DNA of 64,000 bases from Panonychus citri (Eukaryota > Arthropoda > Arachnida > Trombidiformes > Tetranychidae). Below are positions 11,923-23,036 of this stretch, one piece after another (position 1 is the first letter of the stretch; the number at the start of each line of letters is the position of its first letter). The stretch spans positions 2,914,001 through 2,978,000 of the forward strand of contig NW_026515539.1 in the NCBI RefSeq assembly GCF_014898815.1, read 5' to 3'. The notes below the pieces were generated by a model, which made no database searches, had not been told where the DNA came from, and worked only from the letters and a program-made list of their open reading frames with translations. Position numbers and translations under genes: made by a program.

Positions 11923-13396
11923 CGTCGTCTTTGGCTTAATTATTTTGGCAAAAACAGTTAACGTTGATATAACTTGATTATTATAATTGTCTTTAGTTAT
12001 GTGCGTTTGTGAGGTCAACAATAGTTCACTTTTCTGAGATGATCACTTTGAATACATTTTGGATTCCATATGAATCTAAATTCAAGACGGTTTCTAAAAT
12101 TAAAAAGAATCAAATGAAAAGGGTTAAATTCATCAAAAAAGAATAATGGAAATAAAAAGAAAATCAACTGATCGCTGTAATCAAACAAATCTATTTTTTA
12201 CTTTTCAGATTGATCTTCATTAATTTAACTCTTCGATCTGCAATTGTGACTCTTCTTCTAATGCTCATCTTCATCTATCTTACTCTCATCAAGAATTCTA
12301 GTTCTCTAAAATCTCCGAGACTTTGGTGACTCTCAAAGTAAACATGATATGAATAAATAACCAACATGATTAATATTTTTCTCATCAAAGAGGAGAGAAA
12401 CAAAAGAAACAATCAAAACATGTCACCTACCTGAGAAGCTGAACAAACAGCAATTAATTGAAGCATCAATATAGAAATAGAAAATTGAATTATACAAATG
12501 AACCGGGACAGAAATTAAGGAAACTGTACAAAGTTGAACGGCGATAATAAGATTGGACAAATCTAATATCAGTTTCCATTTGGTAAACAAACAAAATAAC
12601 AAACAAAAAATTAGAAGAAGAGTAAAAAGATTAACCCATCAATCTAAACACAATAATCTATAAAAACATGGTAACAATTAAAGAATTTGATGGTTTAACA
12701 GGCGAATCTTCTATTAATAAAACAACAACAATAAGAAGAAGATAAAATAATTATCAAATTGTAAACAAGAAAATAATAATAATAATCAAGTTCTCAACTG
12801 ATTGAGTTGATAGAAATGCTATCAAAAGGTGGACACGCATGAGCTTTTTTCGATCAAGTGCCTGAGCAACCGCACAAAAGAACAAGCAAGAAAAGCCACT
12901 GAGTAGTAATGTTCTTTTTCTAGTAGAAAAAATGAAGAATAGATGTCACTACATGTGAATTCGAAAGACGACAGAGAAAAAGAAAGAGTTTCCTTTCTTT
13001 TTCTCCTTTCTTTTCCTTTCTCTTCTTTCTTTCAATAAAAAGAAACAGAAATTCATCTTGATGAAAGAGAATAAAATTTCCATCAAAGTGACATCTAGTT
13101 TTCGATTCTGTAACTGTGAGTCTCTTTCTTTTCTCATTTTGAGAGTAAAATTGAAAGCGAAAAACTTTCCCTTTCTATTTGTCAACATAAGCCAAATCAT
13201 CATCATAAACCACCAGCCATTTTGTTTTTGTGTTTTGTTTACTCTCTTTGTAATTCATTTTCTAATTGTTTCATTTTCTTTCAATAAGATCATTTTTGTG
13301 GACTATTAAAAGTGTCTTTTGTTTGTTTCTGTAAAGAGATTAAGAGAGAAAGGAAAGAAACGAGAGAGAGAGAAGTGTAAGAGAAATTTGAAAATT
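11923..13396. other. divergent promoter region between tamozhennic-like gene and Rab2
   Basis: The two genes are divergent. The region is AT-rich with purine/pyrimidine-biased stretches (around 12970-13040 and 13340-13380). The latter is the 5' leader of Rab2. Small low-complexity open frames here look spurious. Confidence 0.55.
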
Positions 13397-14035
13397 ATGT
13401 CTTATGCGTTTCTTTTTAAATATATCATCATTGGTGATACTGGAGTTGGTAAATCATGTTTACTGTTACAGTTTACAGATAAAAGATTTCAACCTGTTCA
13501 CGATTTAACCATTGGCGTTGAATTTGGTGCTCGTATGATACCTATTGATGGTAAACAGATCAAACTACAAATATGGGATACCGCTGGTCAAGAAGCTTTC
13601 AGATCAATTACTCGTTCTTATTACAGAGGAGCTGCTGGTGCTTTATTGGTCTATGATATCACTCGTCGTGATACTTTTAACCATTTAACTACTTGGCTTG
13701 AAGATGCTCGACAACATTCCAATTCCAATATGGTGATAATGTTAATTGGTAATAAAAGTGATCTTGAATCACGTCGTGAGGTTAAAAAAGAGGAAGGTGA
13801 AAACTTTGCCCGTGAACATGGGCTCATATTTATGGAAACATCGGCCAAGACTGCAGCTAATGTAGAGGAAGCTTTCATCAATACTGCTAAGGAGATTTAC
13901 GAAAAAATTCAAGAGGGTGTTTTTGATATCAATAATGAATCTAATGGAATCAAAGTTGGACCTCAACATTCACCATCAAATCCCAATGTACCTTTAAGTG
14001 GAGGTAACTCAAATTCAAGTGGAAACTGTTGTTGA
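13397..14035 (+). CDS. Rab2: Rab2 small GTPase
   Basis: 212 residues, the same length as animal Rab2A. The start MSYAFLFKYIIIGDTGVGKS is family-typical; an upstream in-frame extension (13319-13396) is Lys/Arg/Glu-rich leader and was not used. G-box motifs are all present: P-loop GDTGVGKS, switch I TIGVEFG, switch II WDTAGQE, NKSD and ETSAK. The double-Cys C terminus (GNCC) is the geranylgeranylation site. Rab2 controls ER-Golgi and Golgi-to-lysosome traffic, including dense-core vesicle biogenesis. The gene is intronless in the coding part. A polyadenylation signal aataaa is at 14472. Confidence 0.97.
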   Translation: MSYAFLFKYIIIGDTGVGKSCLLLQFTDKRFQPVHDLTIGVEFGARMIPIDGKQIKLQIWDTAGQEAFRSITRSYYRGAAGALLVYDITRRDTFNHLTTWLEDARQHSNSNMVIMLIGNKSDLESRREVKKEEGENFAREHGLIFMETSAKTAANVEEAFINTAKEIYEKIQEGVFDINNESNGIKVGPQHSPSNPNVPLSGGNSNSSGNCC

Positions 14036-14859
14036 AGATTATATAATATCTTGAAAAATAACATGAAACAACCACCACAACAAATATTACACACACACAT
14101 ACATACACACATATTTACCACGATCGGTGATGAATACCCTTTCATTTATAATCTACGTCATTCTGTTGATTCCAGGTCAAGGATTAATGTTCATCTTAAT
14201 CATATGGAAGAAAATTGCACCTCTAAATTCATTCTGTTCTACGCTTATCCTTTTCCTTTTCCTCCTTTTCCTCCTTTTCCTCCTCTTCCACCAGCAAAAC
14301 CACCACCTTCATCTTATTAATTTACCATCATCACTTTTTCTTCCTATTTGATTTCTCTTTTTTTTTCTTTCATTTTATTTTCTAAAAGCCTCGTTAATTT
14401 GTATTCTATGTCTTTTTTTCCTTTGCCTGTTATGATTAATTACAATCAGATGCTTTTGCTGTAATAATGACAATAAAACAAAAAAGATCGATGTATTATT
14501 TAAATGGAAAACATATAAACAATAAGTCGTAATTTGAAATTGAATTACCATCAGATAATTAAATTAACAATCTTAATTATAATGTTCACTGATTGAGAGA
14601 GAAACAAGTAAACAAATGAATCGAGAGATGGCAGCTCGTAGCGAGATAATTAGTTAATTAGATTCAATTGGATTTCATCTGAATTACTCAATTACTCCGA
14701 TAAAAGTTTTTATCTCATGTTGGACTTGAGACTTTCCCTTTTATTGTGAAATGATTTCATCACCACGAATGATTAGCAAAAAAAGGGTTGAGATTAGAAT
14801 TGGTTTTAATTTGATTGATTTTTTTTTCTCTTTTTTTTTGTTTAATCTTATCGAGTTGA
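14036..14859. other. shared 3' region between convergent Rab2 and elongase genes
   Basis: Contains a CA-rich repeat (14088-14115), a CCTTTTC-type pyrimidine repeat (14250-14290) and aataaa at 14472-14477, a likely Rab2 polyadenylation signal. No gene seen. Confidence 0.65.
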
Positions 14860-16491
14860 TCAGTGAGTTTTTGCTTTGGCTTTTGATTCGATGCATGATG
14901 ATGAAGATGATGACGATATTCTGGATCCTTTGGAAACAGGTTGTTTGGTGTATGAGTTTACGAAGAAATTGGCGAAAAGCACAAAATAACTGCCGTACAT
15001 GATTAGTCCTAATTTAGCGGTTCCTTCGGGTATTTGACAGAAGACACCTTGTTGAGCTTTAGCATAACCATAATAGGTTACATAGCAACCGACAACCATT
15101 TGAATTATCTGAGAGCTTGTGATAATCATGGCTAATTGTTTTGGAACTCGGAAACCAAGAGCTCGGGCAGCATAATAAGAGTACATAATCGAATGGACCA
15201 AATAGTTCATACAAATGTACCAACGAGCAGGGGAAATGTGTTGTCCATAACTGTACCATGTGAATAACAGTACAGTTATATGATGATACCAATGGAGGAA
15301 GATTAAATTCTGTTTTCTAAGAACAATGAAAATAGTATCACCGAGTTCGGGAACTTTGGATAAGGTAAACATCCAAGTCCAAAAGCCAGAGACTCGAGTC
15401 ACTTCAATGTAACTTGGATTGCAAACTGTATGGTAGAAGCCGAAGTTGTGAAAAACATGAAACATTTCAGGCAAAGTTCTGAAAAAGAGAAAGATAAAAA
15501 CATGGAAACATTAGAATAGAAAATCATTGAGCTCAAAAATTCACAGTAAAAATGGGAACAACAAGAAGCAAAAAAAGAGAGAAAAAAAGAAAAGTGGTTA
15601 TATTTAGTTACTATTCACAATTTATCTTATTAGACTTTAATTCTGGGGGAATAAGATTTTAACGCTAATAAGAAGCGAGGAAAAAACTGATCAACGAAAA
15701 TCACAGTGACGGAAAATAACAAATTCTACTGGATAATCAAGTCTCCATAAGATTAGATAGTATCAATGGAAATTCAATGAGTACTGAGAATGAGAGATTT
15801 CGATAGAGAATGGAAAGAATAGAAAACTAATAACAATTTGATCTTTTTCTTTCAATTGAAAGTTTGGTTAAGAGAAAAACTAACCAGACGAAAGAATAAA
15901 ATGTCTGAAAAGAATTTCCATTTTCTCATCTAATTCTACAAACTGGTGAAGATGAATTCTTGTTAATGGGTGAATGGGTCTGTTAATGATTCTCACCAGA
16001 ATGAAGGATATGTTTGGGTAGAAAGAGTAAACCAAATTAGAGAAAAAGGAGAAAAAAAAGAGAGGGAGAGACAAAGAGAAGAAGACAGAGAAAAAGAAAG
16101 AGAATAGAAAACACCGGATTTGTGATGATCAATTGGAACCGGTGGGAGAATAAGAACAAAAGAATAGAAAGAAAAGGATTGACTGGGCTCAAATGGAAAA
16201 TGGCGATACACACCTAATGGTTCCAACAATTGAGAAAGAAGCCAAAACGATATTCCAAAGGGTTAAGACTCTCCTAAGCTTGAAAGGTTCTCGACTGGAC
16301 ATGTAAGCTTGACCACCGAAAACCAGAAGCATGTAAACAGCAACATAGTAAAAGGCTTCATGCCAATGTTCTTGCATCCATTCTCGTTTCTTTTGGTATT
16401 CAAATGACTCTTCGAATTGGAAAATGTAAGAATAATTTGGTGAAATGTGACTTGATTGTTGAATTGTGGCTTGACCAGTAGCAGAATCCAT
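14860..16491 (-). CDS. very-long-chain fatty acid elongase, ELOVL6-like, two exons
   Basis: Exon 1 is 16491-16214 and exon 2 is 15478-14860 on the minus strand. The 735-base intron interrupts the frame in phase 2. The product is 298 residues. It is a multi-pass ER membrane protein with KVPELGDTIFIVLRKQ and the catalytic histidine box HWYHH in FLHWYHHITVLL, followed by MNYLVHSIMYSYYAARALG, all characteristic of ELO/ELOVL condensing enzymes. The wording (YSYYA, KAPELGDT-like) is nearest to ELOVL6/ELO3, which extend C12-C16 acyl-CoA with malonyl-CoA. The C terminus ends in a Ser run and Lys-rich tail (KAKAKTH), a plausible ER-retrieval signal. Rab2 is the convergent neighbour to the left. Confidence 0.94.
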
Positions 16492-17971
16492 TGTCCGAAC
16501 ACAAGAAACAACAAATTAACAGACAAACAAAAAATGAGTGGGAAAATAAGAGTCAAGGGTTAACCTCTTAGAGCAAATGGAAAGGGAGAAATAAATTATT
16601 CTAATAAAGAGAATTTAAATTGCCGGATGACACAAACACAATTAAAGTCTTTCTCTCTCACACACACAGAAAATTAGCCGATGGACACTAATGAATCAAG
16701 GTCATTTTTAAACTCCAACATGTAATCAATCGTGAAAGCGAAAACTGAAAAGCGATTCTAAAGAAAATACTAGATGAGTAACACAACTGAAAAAGAGAGC
16801 GAGTCAATGGGAGAGAGAAAAATAGACAGAGAAAAACAAAAGAGGAACCGAAAAAAATGTAGACAGAGGAAAAAGAAAGACAAGTGGTGTGGTTATGATG
16901 TCTTCCGATGTTGGATGATGATGATGATGATGAGAGAGTGGTGATGATGGTGATGGTGAAGGTGGAAGATGCTGATTCACATGTTTCCACACTTGAGAGA
17001 CACTTTGCAATTGATACTTTGAATTCTGATCTCAATTGTTTGGATCAATTTTCCAATAATTAAATTTAATTTCTACCAAAGAGTAATAACTTTAATTACA
17101 ACTTTTTGTTTCCATTCACAAATTTGTTAATTGTTTGGGTGTGTGAGAGTTTCAATCGGTGATAATTAACTTTGCCGATTATTGCGTAACCTTGATAATT
17201 CATATTCTCTGTTTAGTTTAATTGTGAGACTTTTTTAATTGTTTCAACAATTAGTTGATTGTACTTTTAATTGGTCCATCACATTTAACTGATCAATTGA
17301 TTTTTAACTTTTCTAGATTGACTGATTTTCATTTGAATTGATCATTCAGATTAATTTAATTTAATTTTCTTATTGTATTTTGATTGTAACAAATTTTCTG
17401 TTTCATTTTTGTTAATCAGTTTGATTACGTTTTTCTGATTACCGAGGACAATTAATTCTCAACAAGGTTAATTATCTAATTACCTACGCAAATTTTTTTC
17501 TTCTACAATTAAACCTTGTAATTAGTTATCATCATTTTTTTTTTCATCGTTCATAATTAAGGTGATTAACATTATTGATACAAATTGATTGTTTGATCAT
17601 ATTGTTTTTTGATTGTAATAATTTTATTTACATTGTAACTGGAATTAAGTCACAATTTAGTGATAAAGTATCTCCTACAACAATTAATTATCGTCATACA
17701 TAAATATCATAAATGATAAATACTTTTTTTTTCAAGGATTTCAAATTGAAATTGAAACTGATTAAAATCAACAATTGGAGTAATTAAAAGAAAGGGGTAA
17801 TTGGAATGACTAAAATAATTGCGTTTGTAAAGATTGGCGAGATTGCGATTAAATGAACGGTGAACAATGAAAAATTACAGTTGATTGTGATTGTTGATTG
17901 GAGGGAGAATTGGTGATCATTTTAGCGTTTTGATTCGTTTTAATTTGATTGTGTTTTCCGTGATTCATTGA
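16492..17971. other. intergenic: elongase upstream and katanin 3' region
   Basis: Includes a (CAT)n-like tract (reverse strand) around 16914-16932 and GA-rich 5' leader sequence near 16790-16880. From 17040 to 17970 it is plain AT-rich sequence. No gene seen. Confidence 0.6.
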
Positions 17972-20059
17972 TTATGTTGATCCAAACTCAGCCATCCATT
18001 TATCGTATCTCAAAAGGTCTTCCTCGGAGACTGATTTGTTTACCTTTCTCACGGCTTCGAAAAAATCTTCTGGGCTGACGGGCAGTTCGAGTTCACTTTT
18101 TGATAGAGCACGAATCTGTTCAGGAGTAAGGCCGGCGATTTTTCGTCTCATCGCCATCATACAGGCATCACGACAAACGTTGGTTATATCAGCTCCAGAA
18201 TAACCATCTAATTGTTCAGCTATATCACTTATATTTAAATCGGGAGCTTTTTCAACGTCCCTTAAATTTATTGCCAGTAAGGCCTCACGGCCTTTCTTAT
18301 TTGGTAACGGAATGTAAATACGTTTCTCTAAACGTCGACGTAAGGCCTCATCAATGTCCCAAGGGAAATTTGTCGCCGCAAGAACCATAACTACTTTTGC
18401 TGGATCTTCATTGTTCGTTATACCGTCCATTTGGATGAGTAATTCGGATTTAACTCGTCGAGATGCTTCATGTTCGGTATCAGATCCTCTTCTTGAACAA
18501 AGGGAATCAATCTCATCGACGAATATGGTACTTGGAGCATAGAAACGGGCCATTTCGAATAATATTCGAACCAGTTTTTCTGATTCACCTCGATACTTTG
18601 AAGTTAATGTTGAAGATGACACGTTAAAGAAAGTGGTTCCACATTCGGTGGCCACTGCTTTCGCCAACATTGTTTTACCCGTTCCTGGTGGGCCAACCAT
18701 TAAGACACCTTTCCATGGGCGTCGAATCCCTTTGAAGAAATCGGGTAGTAACATGGGTAAAACGACAGCTTCTTCGAGTAACCTTTTGGCATCGTGTAAA
18801 TCAGCGATATCATCCCACTTGATATTCGGGTTTTTCTGAAGTATGTCACGTTCTAACATATCAACCAGCTCAGCGTCTGGTCCATGAATCTCAAATTTCT
18901 TTTCACCTTCGGCTTCATCTTTACTCGTAGATGAACCTTTCTTCCTGGCTCCACTATCTCCGGTTCCTTGGGAACAACTGTTGTAGCTGTTTGATGTTTT
19001 ACTAGTACTTCTGCCATCGTTTGTCTTCTTGGCGGATATAGTTTTATTGGTCGGTGTTCGAGCTGATGATGAGGTTATTTTGCTTGAGGTACTTTTAGAT
19101 GCTCGTGAATTTCTTGCATTTGAATTAGGCTTGGGATCAGGAGGTGGAGCCCAAACATCAGCATCTCTTGGTGAGTTGTTATTGCTACTTGAAGGCCAGA
19201 AAATATTAGGATCAGAATTTAGATCAAGGTCAGGTAGAGTAAAGGCTGGTGATGGTTGACGGTTTGGACCAACAACACGATTATTATGATGATCACCTAA
19301 AGTTGAGAAGAATTGAAAAATCAAGATAAATAGATGAATGTTAATAAATAATCAACGTATGAATAAATGTCAGAAACACGATATGAATGGAGATAAAGAT
19401 GTTGAAATTGTCAAGACAAGTCTAAATGTTAGATGTGCTTTTACAATTCATCATCTTGTTACGTTGGCAATCATAAATCAATAAACCTTGATATTTAAAT
19501 GAAATTAAGCTAAAAATGTTCATCAATTATGATAGAAGTGAGTGGGGAAAGCGAATCGAATCAACCAAAGATTACCTCGAAATCCAAGCAAAAGGCTTTG
19601 AATATCCTTAACATAACCATATTCATCTGCAATCTTTTGTTGGATCTAGAAAATGAGAGATAGAGAAATAGAAAAGGATTAGAAACATAGAAAAAAAAAT
19701 GTCACTTAAAAGTCCATGTTATCAGATGTGATAGCTGAGAAAATGAAGAAGAAAAAGTAAATTCTACCAACAATAAGAGAACCTTTTAATTGATAGAAAT
19801 GAGTAACCATAGAATCTGCTCAACAGTGGAAACAACAGATGAAGGGAGAAGAGAGAAAATTAACACCAACAATTAAACATTAATCACTTACCTCTTGCCA
19901 TCTCTCCTTTCTAATTGGATCGTTAATTGTCTGAAGTAATCGGTGAATCTGCTGAACAACACCCTGGTAATAGACCAGTGAAGTCTCGTAATTACCAAGA
20001 AGAGCAAATTCTCTTCCCATTTTAGTGTTTTCACAAATATCGGTTATGCTGATGTTCAT
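17972..20059 (-). CDS. katanin p60 ATPase subunit, three exons
   Basis: Exons on the minus strand are 20059-19892, 19645-19576 and 19296-17972. They join in phases 0 and 1 to give 520 residues. The N-terminal exon has the p60 helical (MIT-like) domain with GREFALLGNYETSLVYYQGV, which binds microtubules and p80. A Ser/Thr/Pro-rich linker follows, then the AAA+ core with Walker A GPPGTGKT, Walker B TIFVDEIDSLCSRRGSD, the pore loop with KYRGESEK, and arginine-finger region EALRRRLEKRIYIPLP. The Vps4-type C-terminal helix is in SVSEEDLLRYDKWMAEFGS. Katanin severs microtubules as an ATP-driven hexamer. The start is the first ATG (MNISITD); the frame is open a little further upstream without another ATG. 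A fragment of exon 1 is duplicated at 33018-33090. Confidence 0.96.
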
Positions 20060-21067
20060 CTTGACAATCTCACTGAACCACCAATCGTTTAACAACAGTT
20101 GAAATACTTCATCTAGTGAACCAAATTAAAGAAAAGAAATTAAAAAATGAACATTTACAATAAAAGAGAAAAAGGAAAATAAACAAATAAACAAAAAGAA
20201 CCGAAAATCAGGTGAGTAGAAAAACGAAACTGAAGGAAAAGAGAAAAGAGAAAGAAGGTTATTGTCAAAATAGAAAAAGAATTAAAGTCCTACGCAGATC
20301 CAATAGAAGAGAAAAAGTCTCCTTGAAATTACCTTTTCTCTATTAAACCTTCTTGTCTTTTCCTTGTTGGTGGTTTGGTCTTTTCTCTTTTTTTTTCTTT
20401 TCTTAATTGTAAATATTAATTATTCTTTTCTCTTCCTTTTTATATCATGATTGTGATCTATTTATGGACCAGCTGATGGAGTAGTGATTCTGTGTCACAA
20501 CCTTTACTTCAGCTAATCAACAACCTTGTCCAGTTGAAGAGAATCAACATTTACTAGTCTCTCTCTTGTTTCTTCAATCAAATCATGAGGTCAACTTTTC
20601 ATGATTTGTTGGTGTCAATTACCAACTGAATTGTAATTGTGTTCATTTTAAATGTGTGTCCATCAATTTTGGTTAATTTGATTCACTTTGATTCTTGTTT
20701 TTCTTTTTCTCTTTTCCTTTCTTCCTGTTTGGCCTTTCTCTTTTCTCTTTCTCTTTTTCTTTCTATATTTTCCTTTTTCTCTGTTGTACAAAACGTAAAC
20801 ATTCTGATTGCTTTTTCTTCTTTACTAACCACTTAATCAAATAGTCGTTTCATCCTTTCTTTTGGTCGTCCGATGTTAATTTGATCTTCATTCGCCTGGT
20901 ATGGACCTGATAGTTGACCTGCTGAATCTCCTGGATGGTCTTTAACCTGTTGATTTCTTATTATTCATAGTATAACAAGACCAAAATTCATAAGTCAATA
21001 GTTTCTGGTTTCAATATTCTCTTACTTTGTCTCTTCTTCTTATATTCTGGTTTGAATATTGTTTATT
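20060..21067. other. divergent promoter region between katanin and carrier genes
   Basis: AT- and pyrimidine-rich DNA (notably 20330-20420 and 20690-20790). The last 80 bases before the carrier start are repeated almost exactly at 61862-61947. No separate gene seen. Confidence 0.6.
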
Positions 21068-22036
21068 ATGGAATTGGAACTGAAAACATCATCAAATCAA
21101 CAAATTCAGAATGAACAACAACAGACCAGCATCATTAGAACCTTGTCTTCTTCCTACAATAATGATAAACAAAGTAGTCAACCTCTTGATGGTTTAATTG
21201 ACGATCAGAAGGATTATCGGGAATTTGTTTGTGGTTATGGTGCAGCTTTTATCAATATTTGTTTCACTTTTCCGATCAACAAGGTGATGTTTCGTCAAAT
21301 GGCCTATGGAATTAAAACTAATTACGCTTTATCTCAAATGAGGAAAGAGGGTTTATATCAATTGTATCGAGGTCTTTTACCACCGCTGCTTCAGAAAACT
21401 GCAAGTGTATCTCTTATGTTTGGAACATTCAGCCAATTCCAAAATCTACTCGATACTCATTTCGATCTATTCACATCTCATCCCAATCTTAAGTTAACAG
21501 TCTCAGCGCTACTTGCCGGATGCACGGAAGCCGTTCTTACGCCCTTCGAGAGAGTTCAAACCTTGTTACAAGATTACAAATACAATCACCAGTTTCACAA
21601 CACTTTCCATGCATTCAAAGAGCTACGTAAATATGGTATCAGGGAATATTATCGAGGATTAGCACCAATTTTAATTCGAAATGGACCATCTAATGTTCTA
21701 TTTTTCAGTTTCCGAGGGAAAGTGAAAGACGTTCTTCCCTCGCCCGATGGTTGGTGGTCCGAACTGGTCACAAATTTTATATCCGGCGCTCTAATCGGTG
21801 CCTTGATTAGTACCCTTTTCTATCCCGTTAATGTGATCAAAACAAAAGTGCAAACCCAAACCGGTGGAAGTAAATTCTTAACAATTTCCAGTGCCATAAA
21901 GTTAGTTTACGAAGAGAGACAACGAAGTATAACCAAAATCTATTATGGTGCTCACCTTAATTTCACCAGATCTTTCATCTCATGGGGAATAATTAATGCT
22001 TCTTATGAGATGCTCAGGAAACTAATGTACTGTTAA
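21068..22036 (+). CDS. mitochondrial carrier, SLC25A51/52-like (NAD+ transporter type)
   Basis: 322 residues, single exon. The first ATG (MELELKTSSNQ) is used. After a 50-residue Gln/Ser-rich N terminus come three carrier repeats. Repeat 1 has FPINKVMFRQMAYGI and GLYQLYRGLLPPLLQK. Repeat 2 has TPFERVQTLLQDYKYN and GIREYYRGLAPILIRNG. Repeat 3 has YPVNVIKTKVQTQTGG and FISWGIINASYE. These phrases match the SLC25A51 (MCART1) family, which imports NAD+ across the inner mitochondrial membrane. Two broken copies of this gene lie at 33259-33815 and 61862-62768, so this is the intact parent. Confidence 0.93.
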   Translation: MELELKTSSNQQIQNEQQQTSIIRTLSSSYNNDKQSSQPLDGLIDDQKDYREFVCGYGAAFINICFTFPINKVMFRQMAYGIKTNYALSQMRKEGLYQLYRGLLPPLLQKTASVSLMFGTFSQFQNLLDTHFDLFTSHPNLKLTVSALLAGCTEAVLTPFERVQTLLQDYKYNHQFHNTFHAFKELRKYGIREYYRGLAPILIRNGPSNVLFFSFRGKVKDVLPSPDGWWSELVTNFISGALIGALISTLFYPVNVIKTKVQTQTGGSKFLTISSAIKLVYEERQRSITKIYYGAHLNFTRSFISWGIINASYEMLRKLMYC

Positions 22037-23036
22037 CACCATCGAGTATCAAACGTTTTCCTCACCAAACTGAGATGACATTTTTATCCAATGACACTGA
22101 TTCTTCATCAATATAAATCACAAATCTTTTCTTTATTTGGTTTCATCTTCTTCTGCTTCCTCTTCCTCATCATCTTTGCCACCTCTCTATCTACCCCACC
22201 AGTGGATTATAATGAGATTATCTTAGATAATTAACTAAACCAGTTTAGATATATAAAAATATAGAGTATCAGCCGTGAAAAAAGCAAAATACAAATTAAT
22301 GTCCCGTTGAAATTAAATTTAATCGCAAGTTCAAATTATTAATACAATTTAATTTTTTGTTCAACACAAAATAATATTATTACCCTGTATCATTATCATT
22401 ATAATTATTATGTAAATTCCCTGAATTGTAAAAAAACACCCGATACAGTTAAAAATTGCAAAACCTAATCAACCAAAAAACATGCAACATTTGAATATAT
22501 TAACAAATAATATATATAAATTGATAAACTTCATTATGTATCGAAAGTTGATTGTGATAATTAACAGGATTGATCCTGACAATTTGCTCAATCTCCAGAT
22601 TTCTAGTGATTATCAAATTTCACTTTGATTGACCAACATTGGGTCATTTAAGTGATTTGATTAACTTTTTCTTGGACACTTTAATTTGATTCGCGTCATT
22701 TTCCGATGAACCGATGAACCGGTTTAGTTAATTACATCGACAATCAACTTGTATTTTAACAAATGTAATCATGCTCAGTTTAAATGATCAGAAACCTAAT
22801 TGTTGGTATAAAAACACTTTGGCTGATCATTGATTTTTCATTAGTAAATTGTTCATTAAGAGCTGTAATTTCAGCTCAACTTAATCGACCGAAATTTTAA
22901 TCACTTCACTTGATTCATCTTTAGCAATTAAATTGTTTTCTATCTGTTTAATATAATAGTTTTACTAGATTGATGCTGATTATGGGTCAACGTTTATATT
23001 AAGTTAATCTAAAGTTAATTATAATTTAAAATCAAA
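22037..23036. other. intergenic: carrier 3' region and promoter of the mosaic chitinase gene
   Basis: The first 200 bases are carrier 3' untranslated sequence, because a related stretch follows the broken copy at 33680-33815. The rest is AT-rich. No gene seen. Confidence 0.6.

Noticed and set aside
14051..14320. Small frames after Rab2
   Set aside because: Low-complexity 3' untranslated sequence (CA and CCTTTTC repeats).
16688..17035. 115-codon minus-strand frame
   Set aside because: Ser/Phe/Leu repeats produced by purine-rich leader DNA; not protein-like.
20639..20836. 65-codon plus-strand frame upstream of the carrier
   Set aside because: Phe/Ser/Leu-only composition from a pyrimidine tract.
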